From Indolivaga capnocytophagoides DSM 22835 (GTDB lineage Bacteria > Bacteroidota > Bacteroidia > Bacteroidales > Dysgonomonadaceae): a stretch of 64,000 nucleotides of DNA. The position numbers were made by a program, and so were the translations under genes. Numbering within the stretch: position 1 is the first letter of the stretch; each line of letters opens with the position of its first letter. The DNA lies in the NCBI RefSeq assembly GCF_000426485.1, contig NZ_AUFL01000020.1, positions 1-64,000 on the forward strand. Reading direction: 5' to 3'. Positions 36,493 to 45,846 of this stretch are shown here, piece by piece. The notes beneath the pieces were generated by a model. That model was not told where the DNA came from. It made no database searches and was given only the letters and a program-made list of their open reading frames with translations.

Positions 36493-38839
36493 CGTTTTTC
36501 AGTGCTTTAACAGGGTTGGTTGTTGCGACTTTCCATGTTTGGTAACTTACCGTTACTAACGCTATTAGTATAATCAGGATGCCGATTAATGAGAATACCC
36601 ACCAATCTAAGTCGGTTTTTACGATATAGTCATCCAGCCATTCTTGTAAAGAAAAATAAGATATCGGCAATGCAATAATGAAAGCTATTATTACCCAGAC
36701 AATAAAATCACGGTTTAGTAATTTCATTAGATCCAATGTTGTAGCTCCATTTACTTTGCGCAGTCCTATTTCTTTTATTCTTCTTTGTGTCGAGTAATAC
36801 GCCATGGCAAATAATCCGGCTACAGTTATAATAATAGTGATGATCATGGCAAACAGTAAAACTTTGCCCGAATTTAGATCCGATTTATAAAGGTTTCTGT
36901 AAATATTATCCAGATAATGATACTCGAAGGGAACAAGCGGTACTGTTGCCTTCCATTTTTGTTCAATCTTCTTTAGAGCTTTTTCTGGATCTCCTTTTAT
37001 TTTAAAAAATAGAACTTTTCCTCCGCTATTAGATTTAGCTGTAAATCTGATATATACCTGAGCATCAATAGGTGAGTGGAAAGAACGGGTTTGTGCGTCT
37101 TTTACAACTCCGGCTATAGTTATTGGGCTTTTAGAGAGTCCATTCGGGAGAATTATTTTACCGACAGGATCTGTCAAGCCGAATATTTTTACAGCAGTTT
37201 CGTTTACAACACAAATATTGAGACTGTCGGCTGCTCCCAGATATAAAGGGTTTTCTCCTTCAATTATTTTCATTCCGAAAAAATCGAAATAATTAGGCTC
37301 AATACGGCATACCTCTGCATTGTATTGTTTTTCGAGATTTTCTGGCAAAGAATAAGTCCATCCCTGTACCCAGTCTGTAGGAAGTGAATTCTTTATTGTG
37401 ATGTCAGTAATTGATGTTTCCTGCATCATTTCACTTCTGAATGAGTTGAAGTTCTTTCCAAACTTGTCCCTGCTGTTGACTGTTATAATATGCTCTATAT
37501 TAAATCCTAAATCGTGATTAATCAGAAAATCTATTTGTTTATAAATAAAAGTAACACTCATCAATAGTATGATTGATGCTGTGAACTGTATTACAATCAG
37601 TGTTTTTTGTAGTAATGATATCCGCTTTCCTCTGAATTTGCCCGACAACGTTTCTATTATATTGAATTTAGTCATATATATTGCAGGAAAAGATCCGGCA
37701 AGAAGTGTGGTGAAAATAAAAAGCAGAACTATATATAAATAGAGTTGAGGTGAGCTGAAATCAATCTCAACACTTGATGTTGTAAACTGATTGAAAACAG
37801 GGAGCACCAGATGGGCGAGCATGATACCGATAAATATTGCGATGAATACGTAACCTGCAGTTTCAGTGTAAAACTCTTTAATAAGTTTTGATTTATTAGC
37901 TCCTTGAGATTTTTTGATACCTATACTTCTGGCTCTTATAAAAGAAGTGGAGACAAAGAGGTTTGCAAAATTGATGCACGAAAGAATAAGAATTATAAAT
38001 GCTGTTGCGGTAAATACAATAATCAGAGATTTACTTTCTGTTACAGCATTTTCAAATTTGTCTTTTTCTCCCAAATGAATATCTTCGAGAGGTTGCAGGG
38101 ATACTGTAGCTTCGTTTAGTTTAAACCAGTCAAGTCCGTTGCGGATAATTGTTGTAAGGCCTTTGGTTAATTGAAGGGTATCGGTGTTTTCCCTAAGCAA
38201 AAAATAAGTACAGAATATATCAGACCATCCCCATTTATTTTCAGCCAGATGCCCGAACATCGGGAAAACAATATCAGCCTGTATATGAGAGTTTCGTGGA
38301 AAATCTTTCATCATACCCGACACCTTGAAATCCTGATTCTTATATCTGATTGTTTCCCCAATGGGGTCTTTACCCGGAAAAAGCAGATTAGCTGTGGTTT
38401 TACTTATAACTACTTTATCGGGAGTGTCTATTACATTTACCGGATTACCTTCGATAAGAGGAAAAGTAAAAAAAGAGAAGAAGTTATTATCTACGACTAG
38501 AACTCTGCCAATAGTGGATACCTGGTTACCGACCCAAATTTCGGATTCTTCGTTGTGAACAACCCTGCACATCGCTTCGATATTTGGTAACTGGGCGATA
38601 GCTTCTTCTCCGAAAGGTTTAAATGTTGAAGTCAGATGTCTATCCACATCATTAAACTTAATGTCGAGGATAGAGCGGTATATACGGTCTCCATTCTTAT
38701 GGAAGTTATCAAACTGAAGATTTTGGACAGTCCATAACCCGATAATAAGAGATACCATTATCCCCAGGCTAAGGCTGCAGATATTTAATATACCGACTGT
38801 TTTCTGTTTTGAAAAATTTCTGATAAACTGCTTCAACAT
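36488..38839 (-). CDS. FtsX/MacB-type ABC permease (third)
   Basis: This 783-residue two-unit permease has RRIKEIGLRKVNGATTLDLMKLLN near 675-700 as the coupling segment, and the C-terminus is NPVKALKND. It directly follows the operon's single ATPase gene, with one repeat copy in the 102-bp gap. A plausible heterodimer partner is any of the other four permeases. The substrate is unknown. Confidence 0.9.
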   Translation of the reverse strand: MLKQFIRNFSKQKTVGILNICSLSLGIMVSLIIGLWTVQNLQFDNFHKNGDRIYRSILDIKFNDVDRHLTSTFKPFGEEAIAQLPNIEAMCRVVHNEESEIWVGNQVSTIGRVLVVDNNFFSFFTFPLIEGNPVNVIDTPDKVVISKTTANLLFPGKDPIGETIRYKNQDFKVSGMMKDFPRNSHIQADIVFPMFGHLAENKWGWSDIFCTYFLLRENTDTLQLTKGLTTIIRNGLDWFKLNEATVSLQPLEDIHLGEKDKFENAVTESKSLIIVFTATAFIILILSCINFANLFVSTSFIRARSIGIKKSQGANKSKLIKEFYTETAGYVFIAIFIGIMLAHLVLPVFNQFTTSSVEIDFSSPQLYLYIVLLFIFTTLLAGSFPAIYMTKFNIIETLSGKFRGKRISLLQKTLIVIQFTASIILLMSVTFIYKQIDFLINHDLGFNIEHIITVNSRDKFGKNFNSFRSEMMQETSITDITIKNSLPTDWVQGWTYSLPENLEKQYNAEVCRIEPNYFDFFGMKIIEGENPLYLGAADSLNICVVNETAVKIFGLTDPVGKIILPNGLSKSPITIAGVVKDAQTRSFHSPIDAQVYIRFTAKSNSGGKVLFFKIKGDPEKALKKIEQKWKATVPLVPFEYHYLDNIYRNLYKSDLNSGKVLLFAMIITIIITVAGLFAMAYYSTQRRIKEIGLRKVNGATTLDLMKLLNRDFIVWVIIAFIIALPISYFSLQEWLDDYIVKTDLDWWVFSLIGILIILIALVTVSYQTWKVATTNPVKALKND

Positions 38840-38910
38840 ACCACAGGTTTTTTAATGAAAAGATTTTATATAGAGGCAAATATCAAGATGTAATTTGTTT
38901 TTTTACGTAT

Positions 38911-38946
38911 ACTTACCTAAGTAATAAAGAGGTCTGTGACCTTATA
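38911..38946. repeat. Dispersed palindromic repeat, copy f (at ATPase stop)
   Basis: On the minus strand the ATPase stop TAA opens the repeat: TAAGGTCACAGACCTC, then TTTATTACTTAGGTAAGT. It is nearly identical to copy b at 17.1 kb. Confidence 0.65.
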
Positions 38947-39622
38947 GTTTGTTGGCAACCTCAGTTACAATTTGCCCGTCAAATAAATTTATAACCCTGT
39001 GGGCAAAAGACGAATCGTGTAGGGAGTGAGTCACCATGATGATCGTAGTTCCTTCCTGATTTAGTTCCGAGAGCAGATTCATTACATCTTGTCCGTTTTT
39101 AGAATCCAGATTACCTGTCGGCTCATCGGCAAGTATCAGTTTAGGGTTAGCAACTACTGCACGTGCTATGGCTACACGTTGTTGCTGACCTCCTGATAAC
39201 TGATTGGGAAAATGCTTCGCACGGTGGCTTATATTCATTCTGCGGAGAGCTTCTTCTACTCTCGCTTTACGCTCCGATGCTTTCACATTCATATAAATCA
39301 GAGGAAGTTCAACGTTTTCGTATACATTCATCTCTTCTATTAGATTGAAACTCTGGAAAACAAAACCGATATTGCCTTTTCGGGTTTCCGTACGGTCCTT
39401 TTCTTTCAGGTGTCCCACTTCTTTATCAGCCAGATAATATTCTCCGGATGTAGGATTATCTAATAGCCCGAGGATATTCAAAAGTGTCGATTTACCGCAT
39501 CCCGAAGGACCCATGATAGCAACAAATTCTCCTTCGGTTACGTGCATGGACACATCGTTGAGTGCTACAGTTTCGATTTCCTCTGTACGGAAGACTTTTT
39601 TTAAGTTATTAATCTTTAGCAT
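38942..39622 (-). CDS. ABC transporter ATP-binding protein (LolD/MacB type)
   Basis: This 226-residue ATPase shows Walker A GPSGCGKST (38-46), the Q-loop in FVFQSFNL, signature LSGGQQQR (142-149), Walker B LILADEP (162-168) and the H-loop in MVTHS. It is the only ATPase in a gene group with five permeases, so it probably powers several permease complexes. It sits between the second and third permease genes. Confidence 0.95.
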   Translation of the reverse strand: MLKINNLKKVFRTEEIETVALNDVSMHVTEGEFVAIMGPSGCGKSTLLNILGLLDNPTSGEYYLADKEVGHLKEKDRTETRKGNIGFVFQSFNLIEEMNVYENVELPLIYMNVKASERKARVEEALRRMNISHRAKHFPNQLSGGQQQRVAIARAVVANPKLILADEPTGNLDSKNGQDVMNLLSELNQEGTTIIMVTHSLHDSSFAHRVINLFDGQIVTEVANKL

Positions 39623-39674
39623 AATTGATCTATTTTAATTGTTTGTAAATACATATTTAGAGTTTTCTGAGATG

Positions 39675-42017
39675 TTACTCGCTTTTCAGGTAATTTATAG
39701 GATTTTTTCTTGCGGCTTTTATACTTTGCCAGCATGTCGTTGCTATTGTTGTCAGGAATACAAGTATTCCGCTTGTCGCAAACACCCACCAATAAACAGG
39801 TGTTTTATAAGCAAAGCTATCTAACCACTGCTGTACTATATAGTAGGCTAGGGGAGTGGCTATGCAGAAAGCAAGGATAAGCATTCCGAAGATATTTCGG
39901 TTTAGTAAAAGAACAATGCTAAATACCGATGATCCGTTTACTTTTCTGATAGCTATTTCTTTAGACCTGTATTTTGTGTTAAATACAATCAGCCCGTAAA
40001 CACCCATTATCGCGATCATTATAGTTATGATGCTGCATATTAATATAACCTGAGCCAGATTGTTTTCTTTTTTATACAGGTTGTCGAGTCTGGTATCAAG
40101 AAATTTACAATCGAATACTTCATCATTATATTTGTTCCAGCATTGTTTTATATAGTTAAAGGTATTATCGATATTATTACCTGATATTTTTAGCAGGATG
40201 ATATTATTCCATCCGGAGTTCAGCCGGACAAAGATCATAGGTCTTATCGGGTTATGCAGTGATTCGAAATTGACATTCTTTGCGACTCCGATAATTTCGC
40301 CATCTCCATCGAAACAAAATATCTTTTTGCCGAGTATATCTTCAAACCTGTATTTATTCATGAATGCCTGATTGACTATTATATAAGGTATATCAGATTC
40401 TTCTGTATCGGTAAAATTACGGCCTTGTACAACCGGTACTCCGAAGAATTCAAGAAAATTGCGTCCTACAGGCCATGACATTACTGATATTATTTTGCCC
40501 TCGAAATCACGATCCCATCCCATTCCCACGCTTCCGGGCAAGAACCCGGCTATAGTGTAATCAGAGATGTCTTTATTACGGATTAATTCTTTACCGAACG
40601 TATCTATATCCGTTTTCAAACCATAAGTCCGCATATACACAATGTTTTCTTTTTGGATACCCCACGAATAATTTGTGATATAATTGTATTGTATGTAAAT
40701 GAATGCCGCAATACTTATTAATGTTACAGATGATATAAACTGTATGCAAATAAGCGTATTCTTTAACTTTAAACTACGTTTTGAACTTGCAAAAGAATTC
40801 TTGATTGCAATAGCTGGACTAAAAGAGGTAACATAATATGCCGGATATAGACCGAACAGTATCCCGCAAAAAAAAATTATGATGCCTGTACATACAAGCA
40901 GTACCTTATTGTAAGAGACACTTATATCTGTAAATAATGATTTTACAATGGTTGTATCCTTGAATAGTTCAACGCATAAAAGAGCGAGACTGTAAGCGAT
41001 CAACGAAAACAAAACGGCCTCGAAAATAATTACACTTCTTAAAGTCTTATTCTTGGCTCCGAGTATCTTTTGAATATTGAGTGATTTGATCCTCGCCGGA
41101 GCTATCGCTATCGAAAAGTTTATGTAGTTTATATAAGCCATTATTAATATAGCTATCCCAATAGCTAAGAGTGAGACCGTTGAATTAAAATTCCCCGAGC
41201 CAACCATCGGAAAATGTAGATGTATCCTGTTTAAAGGGATAAGACTGGCAGAAGAGGCATTCTCCGGATCAGCTTTGAATTGCTTCATTGTATTTTCTCC
41301 GTAAAACTCGGCACTGTTTAGTCTTTTTTCGAGTTTCTCAACATTTTCAGGAGCAATATCGAAATACCCAAAATAGTTTGAGTTTTCAGGTATATCATCA
41401 GGTAATAAAACGAAAACTCCGTTCGGAACAAAGCAGTTTTTAGGAAAGTCTTTGCATATAGCTGTAACCGTAATTGGTTCTGTCGAATTGTGGAAAAAGA
41501 ACGATTTACCGATTGCAGATTCATCCCCGAAAAGAGTTTTAGCTATACTTTCGGTCAGCATTGCTTTACTCGTTTTTTCTCCGGTGAAAACCTCTGCCGG
41601 ATTTCCTGTGATTATTTGAGGCGAGAATATATCGATAAACCCTTTTGTCGTTTTTATAAGATTTGCTTCTATGGATATTTTTTCGCCATTCTTTTGTATA
41701 ATATCGAAGTTAGAATTGGCATTAGATATATAGAGACAATAGTTTCTTATTTCCGGAAATTTTTCGGACATTTCTTTGGCTCTCGGAGTACTTATCCAGG
41801 GAGCATAGGTATCATTGGGTGAGATTGTCCGGTACTGAGTGAAAAGATAAGTATTGTTTATATTCTTAAAATTATGATTGTATGTGAAGTCCGAGAATAC
41901 CTGTATCATACAAATGATAAATACAGCCATAGCAACAGATAGCCCCAGTATATTCAAAAAGCTGGATGTTTTGAATTTTTTCAGAATAAAAATAAAATTT
42001 TTAAATATTGCTTTCAT
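39675..42017 (-). CDS. FtsX/MacB-type ABC permease (second)
   Basis: I place the start at 42017 (MKAIFKNFIFILKK), because the longer frame from 42110 would add 31 non-family residues overlapping the first permease gene. This gives 780 residues. The N-terminal TM follows directly (FLNILGLSVAMAVFIICMI). The coupling segment SKEIAIRKVNGSSVFSIVLLLN and the C-terminal NPINYLKSE are typical. The gap to the preceding permease stop is 11 bp. Confidence 0.9.
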   Translation of the reverse strand: MKAIFKNFIFILKKFKTSSFLNILGLSVAMAVFIICMIQVFSDFTYNHNFKNINNTYLFTQYRTISPNDTYAPWISTPRAKEMSEKFPEIRNYCLYISNANSNFDIIQKNGEKISIEANLIKTTKGFIDIFSPQIITGNPAEVFTGEKTSKAMLTESIAKTLFGDESAIGKSFFFHNSTEPITVTAICKDFPKNCFVPNGVFVLLPDDIPENSNYFGYFDIAPENVEKLEKRLNSAEFYGENTMKQFKADPENASSASLIPLNRIHLHFPMVGSGNFNSTVSLLAIGIAILIMAYINYINFSIAIAPARIKSLNIQKILGAKNKTLRSVIIFEAVLFSLIAYSLALLCVELFKDTTIVKSLFTDISVSYNKVLLVCTGIIIFFCGILFGLYPAYYVTSFSPAIAIKNSFASSKRSLKLKNTLICIQFISSVTLISIAAFIYIQYNYITNYSWGIQKENIVYMRTYGLKTDIDTFGKELIRNKDISDYTIAGFLPGSVGMGWDRDFEGKIISVMSWPVGRNFLEFFGVPVVQGRNFTDTEESDIPYIIVNQAFMNKYRFEDILGKKIFCFDGDGEIIGVAKNVNFESLHNPIRPMIFVRLNSGWNNIILLKISGNNIDNTFNYIKQCWNKYNDEVFDCKFLDTRLDNLYKKENNLAQVILICSIITIMIAIMGVYGLIVFNTKYRSKEIAIRKVNGSSVFSIVLLLNRNIFGMLILAFCIATPLAYYIVQQWLDSFAYKTPVYWWVFATSGILVFLTTIATTCWQSIKAARKNPINYLKSE

Positions 42018-42028
42018 AAGTTTATTTT

Positions 42029-44365
42029 TTATCTTTTCAGTGAGTCTACGGGATTTTTGGATATAATATTGAGGCTGATACCTGAGGTTGCCGCAATAGC
42101 AATGACGCATTGGATGAGAACGGGTATAATAAATATGAAAATATCAACAGATACTTTATTTGTGAAATTACTCAGCCAGGAATTAAGAAAATAAAACGAG
42201 ATAGGAGCCGCGATAATGCCTGCTATTACAATCCATATAATTATATTACCGGATAACAGAGTGAATATATTTCCTGTTGTCGCACCGTTTATCCGTCGGA
42301 TAGCTATCTCCCGTGTTCTTCTCATAGTTGTATGAAGATGTATTACTGTCAATCCCAGTATCGCAATTATTACAGAAAGCAGTGAGCCGATAGATATCAG
42401 ATTGAATTGAGTTTCGAGTTTTTCGAATTTCTTTGTATACACATCGGTTAGCCAGCTTGTATTCATATAGAAATTAGGATCGAATTTTTTTAGTGTTTCC
42501 GATATCGAATTCATTGTTTTTAAGCTCTGCGAATTTCTGTTATTACGAAGCTTGATATAAATGTATTCTGGATAACGATTCAGCTTGAGGGCTAACGGCT
42601 CTATCTTCTCAGAAGTGCTTCCGTAATAAAAGTCTTTGACTATACCCATAACTAACGATTTTCTATCGCTATAATTCAGATAATCACCTACAATAGAATT
42701 GTCGAGACCAAGTTTTCTAATGGCAGATTCGTTCAAAATTATAGCATATACGCTGTCAGGTGTATTTTCTTCAAAGAAACTGCCGGCTTCAAGCTGTAGT
42801 TGTATTAATTCACAGATGCCCGGAGCTATTCTGTATTCATTGATTATTTCTTGCTTATCCTTGTTTTCGTATGTGCTGATTCCTTGCCCGCTCCATCCTC
42901 CACCGATAATGTGCTGAGCACAACTTACTTGTTCTATATCTGTATTTTTTAGCAACTCTTGTTTTACCGATTCATAGCTTTTTGCTATATTATTGGTGGT
43001 TGATATACATACGGTTCTGTCCGGATTATAAGATAGCGGTATTTCTTTCAGGTAGCTGGTTTGTTTGTATATGAGAAATATGGCAGACATCAGCACAATT
43101 GTTATAACTGATTGGAAGATGATAATGCAAAGGGTGAGTTTTCTTTTTGAAAAACTTATCTGACCACTGAAAATCTGCAATGGTGAAAATTTACTTAAAT
43201 AAAATGCGGGATAAGTTGCCGAAAGAATCACCGTAAATATATAGAGAATTATTACCGAGCAGATGAATACAGGGTTGGATAGTTGATTCAAATCGATGTT
43301 ATAACCGATAAGATTTGAAAAATAAGGAACAAGCATAATGCTGAGTATGATTCCCAGAATAAAACCGATGGACACGATTTGTATCACTTCGGAGAAAAAT
43401 AGCCGGATAATATCAGTTATATATGCACCGTTTGTTTTGCGTATCGCAATCTCCTGCATTCTCATTTCACCTTGTATCGTAAACAGGTTGATAAAATTTG
43501 ATACTGCCAGAATAAGAATAAATGCAATAATTCCTGCTATAAGTTGGATAAATTTTATGCTGTTTTGTTTACCCGGTGAAGATATATCGGAGTGCATGTA
43601 TATATCGGTAATTTTTTCAACACCTCCGGTTGCTTTTACATTAAATTGCTGACTCCAGGGAATGGTTATATTAGTGTATTGCTTTTCTATGGATTGTGAT
43701 GCTCTTTCAAATGGAATATTTTCTTTTATCAGATAATAAGTATAAAATTCAAGCCCTTGCAAGTATTCCAAATAATCCATTGTTTTAAGATTCATCAATA
43801 CATCAAACTTGAAATGTGTATTTTGAGGAAATTCTTTGACAACTCCCGTAACGATAAAATCGGTCTCTCCGATATTAATTGTTTTACCAATTGCTTCGGC
43901 TGTTCCCGAAAAGATCATATCAGAAAGTTTTTTCGTAATAATCAAGCTTTTAGGAGAATTAAACGGATCCTGAGCAGAGCCTTCGATAAAACTTACATCG
44001 AATACTTTGAAGAATTCAGAGTCTACATAATATTGTTTGAGATCACTATAAGAGTTATTATTGTATAACAGTTCATTGCAGCGGGAATCAAAAATCTGTA
44101 CTGCTGCCTCTACTTCGGGTGTATTAGATGGTAACTCGGTATAGGCTTTACGCAATGTAATAGGGCTGTTTGTTACAGAGCCTTTATCGTTTATGACAGT
44201 ATACAAACGTACAATTCGTTCCTTATTCTTAAAATGTTGGTCGTAACTAATTTCATTGACAATAAATAGAATGAGCATTATAGAAACGGATAGTCCTATA
44301 ACCAACCCAAGAAGGTTGATACCCACAAGCAACCTGTTCTTTTTGTATGTTTTAAGTATATTCAT
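42029..44365 (-). CDS. FtsX/MacB-type ABC permease (first)
   Basis: This 778-residue permease has the two-unit architecture, the coupling segment REIAIRRINGATTGNIFTLLSGN and the C-terminus NPVDSLKR. It follows the MacA-like adaptor gene, with 128 bp containing two copies of the dispersed repeat in reverse orientation. It is the permease nearest to the adaptor and channel, so the most likely core partner for them (inference). Confidence 0.9.
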   Translation of the reverse strand: MNILKTYKKNRLLVGINLLGLVIGLSVSIMLILFIVNEISYDQHFKNKERIVRLYTVINDKGSVTNSPITLRKAYTELPSNTPEVEAAVQIFDSRCNELLYNNNSYSDLKQYYVDSEFFKVFDVSFIEGSAQDPFNSPKSLIITKKLSDMIFSGTAEAIGKTINIGETDFIVTGVVKEFPQNTHFKFDVLMNLKTMDYLEYLQGLEFYTYYLIKENIPFERASQSIEKQYTNITIPWSQQFNVKATGGVEKITDIYMHSDISSPGKQNSIKFIQLIAGIIAFILILAVSNFINLFTIQGEMRMQEIAIRKTNGAYITDIIRLFFSEVIQIVSIGFILGIILSIMLVPYFSNLIGYNIDLNQLSNPVFICSVIILYIFTVILSATYPAFYLSKFSPLQIFSGQISFSKRKLTLCIIIFQSVITIVLMSAIFLIYKQTSYLKEIPLSYNPDRTVCISTTNNIAKSYESVKQELLKNTDIEQVSCAQHIIGGGWSGQGISTYENKDKQEIINEYRIAPGICELIQLQLEAGSFFEENTPDSVYAIILNESAIRKLGLDNSIVGDYLNYSDRKSLVMGIVKDFYYGSTSEKIEPLALKLNRYPEYIYIKLRNNRNSQSLKTMNSISETLKKFDPNFYMNTSWLTDVYTKKFEKLETQFNLISIGSLLSVIIAILGLTVIHLHTTMRRTREIAIRRINGATTGNIFTLLSGNIIIWIVIAGIIAAPISFYFLNSWLSNFTNKVSVDIFIFIIPVLIQCVIAIAATSGISLNIISKNPVDSLKR

Positions 44366-44369
44366 TGTA

Positions 44370-44407
44370 TATTAAGGTCTGAGACCTCTTTATTATTTTG
44401 GTAAGTA
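44370..44407. repeat. Dispersed palindromic repeat, copy g (reverse orientation)
   Basis: It reads TATTAAGGTCTGAGACCTC, then TTTATTATTTTGGTAAGTA, on the plus strand, opposite to most other copies. It lies immediately before the ATG of the first permease. Confidence 0.6.
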
Positions 44408-44455
44408 AACAACCAAAGACTGTTATAAACTAAAAGTATATTATTAAATACTTTC

Positions 44456-44492
44456 TTTTACTTAGGGGCTTAAAACCTCTTGTTTTTATTGG
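44456..44492. repeat. Degenerate dispersed repeat, copy h (reverse orientation)
   Basis: TACTTAGGGGCTTAAAACCTC, then TTGTTTTTATTGGGTTA, beside the adaptor stop. Recognisable only by alignment with copy g. Confidence 0.35.
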
Positions 44493-44493
44493 G

Positions 44494-45744
44494 TTATTCT
44501 AAGATTAGTTCTTCCACTTCTCCGTAAGTATCATATGATGAGGTAATCACCTTTTCGCCCGGATCTAATCCGCTGATAACTTCATAATATGTTGGATTTT
44601 GACGGCCGATTGAGACTTTTCTTCGTATTGCTTTTTTTCCGTCGGGAGTTACAACAAATATCCATTGCCCTCCTGTAGTTTGGTAAAAAGCACCTCTGGG
44701 AATCATAATAGCTTCGACGGGTTGTCCTAATTGCAAATTGATATAATAAGTTTGTCCGGTGCGGATATTATCGGGGCGTTCTCCGACAAAAACGAAATCT
44801 GTTTTGAACTGTTTGTCTCTCACTTCGGGATAAACTTTACGAACTCTCAGTGCAAAATCCTTATCTTGGCGTTCGAATGACGCTTCCAATCCAGCCTTCA
44901 CTCTGTCTATATAATGTTCGTCGATGGATGCTTCTATTTTGTAATCAGACAAAACACTTATTTGTCCGACTCTGCCACCTGATGCAACAGACTGTCCTAT
45001 CTCCACATCCAGTAAGCCTAACTGCCCGTTTGTTGGAGCCTTGATATTCAGGTTATCGACCCTTTGACGTACCAATATAAGATTCTGACGCATATTATGC
45101 AGGCTTTCTTCCATTTGCTTTACTTGTATACCTCTGTATATAGAATCCTGTTTCTGGCGTTCGACAACAAGTTTACGGCCGTCAACAGCATATTCATAAT
45201 CTTCTTTAGCTTGTAAATATTCTTCTTTAGACGTCAGATTTTCTGCATATAATTGTTTGTATTGTAGGTATTTCCTTTTTTTACGCTCTACATCAAGATC
45301 CAGCTGCAATTTCTCTTTCTTCAAACTCAAACGTTCTTGTTCCATAGATACCTGAGTGTTTCTAAGAAAATTTTGTTTTTCGGCTAATTGGGCTTCACTA
45401 TCCAGAATGTTGAGATTTAACATCGGATTTGTCAGCCTTACGATAATATCTCCTTGTTGTACATTGCTGCCTTCTTCCACCAGCTTTTCAGAGACCATAC
45501 CACCCTCTACAGCACTTAGTTGTATCGTATTGATCGGTTGTACCTGCCCGTTGACACGGACATAATCGTTAAACTCTCCTTTGATAACTTCCTGAATGCT
45601 GATTTTCTTAGTTTCAACATTCATTTTTGAAGCGTGGTTCCCGAAAATCAGCCAAAGGATAACAAGCAGCGCAACTGCTCCTCCTATTATATAAGGAATA
45701 TGCTTTTTTTGTATTCCTTTTTTCTTTTCTATTATTCTATCCAT
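44494..45744 (-). CDS. MacA/HlyD-type periplasmic adaptor
   Basis: This 416-residue membrane-fusion protein is anchored by one N-terminal helix (about 16-35, IPYIIGGAVALLVILWLIF). The barrel-sandwich halves are around VSEKLVEEGSNVQQGDIIVRL and IKAPTNGQLGLLDVEIGQSVASG. They are separated by a long coiled coil rich in Glu, Lys and Arg (about 110-230). It joins the permeases to the TolC-like channel encoded just upstream. Confidence 0.92.
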   Translation of the reverse strand: MDRIIEKKKGIQKKHIPYIIGGAVALLVILWLIFGNHASKMNVETKKISIQEVIKGEFNDYVRVNGQVQPINTIQLSAVEGGMVSEKLVEEGSNVQQGDIIVRLTNPMLNLNILDSEAQLAEKQNFLRNTQVSMEQERLSLKKEKLQLDLDVERKKRKYLQYKQLYAENLTSKEEYLQAKEDYEYAVDGRKLVVERQKQDSIYRGIQVKQMEESLHNMRQNLILVRQRVDNLNIKAPTNGQLGLLDVEIGQSVASGGRVGQISVLSDYKIEASIDEHYIDRVKAGLEASFERQDKDFALRVRKVYPEVRDKQFKTDFVFVGERPDNIRTGQTYYINLQLGQPVEAIMIPRGAFYQTTGGQWIFVVTPDGKKAIRRKVSIGRQNPTYYEVISGLDPGEKVITSSYDTYGEVEELILE

Positions 45745-45801
45745 TGATATATAAGTAAATGAAAATATTTAATGATGCATTTCAAGTTATGAGAGGCTCA
45801 G

Positions 45802-45846
45802 ACTATTATACTAGCCAAAACAATAAAAGGGTCTGAGACTTTTTGT
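45802..45846. repeat. Dispersed palindromic repeat, copy i (after channel gene)
   Basis: Plus-strand ACTAGCCAAAACAATAAAA, then GGGTCTGAGACTTTTTG, directly after the stop codon of the TolC-like gene on the minus strand. It shares the TTCAAGTTAT upstream block with copy e. Confidence 0.55.

Noticed and set aside
41318-42066. Antisense frames in the permease genes (such as 41490-41822)
   Set aside because: They lie wholly within confident permease coding sequence and lack coding character.
17074-45846. Dispersed repeats as plain rho-independent terminators
   Set aside because: The hairpin is only 5-6 bp with a mixed AT tail, and several copies lie inside operons or ahead of start codons, so a simple terminator role does not explain them.
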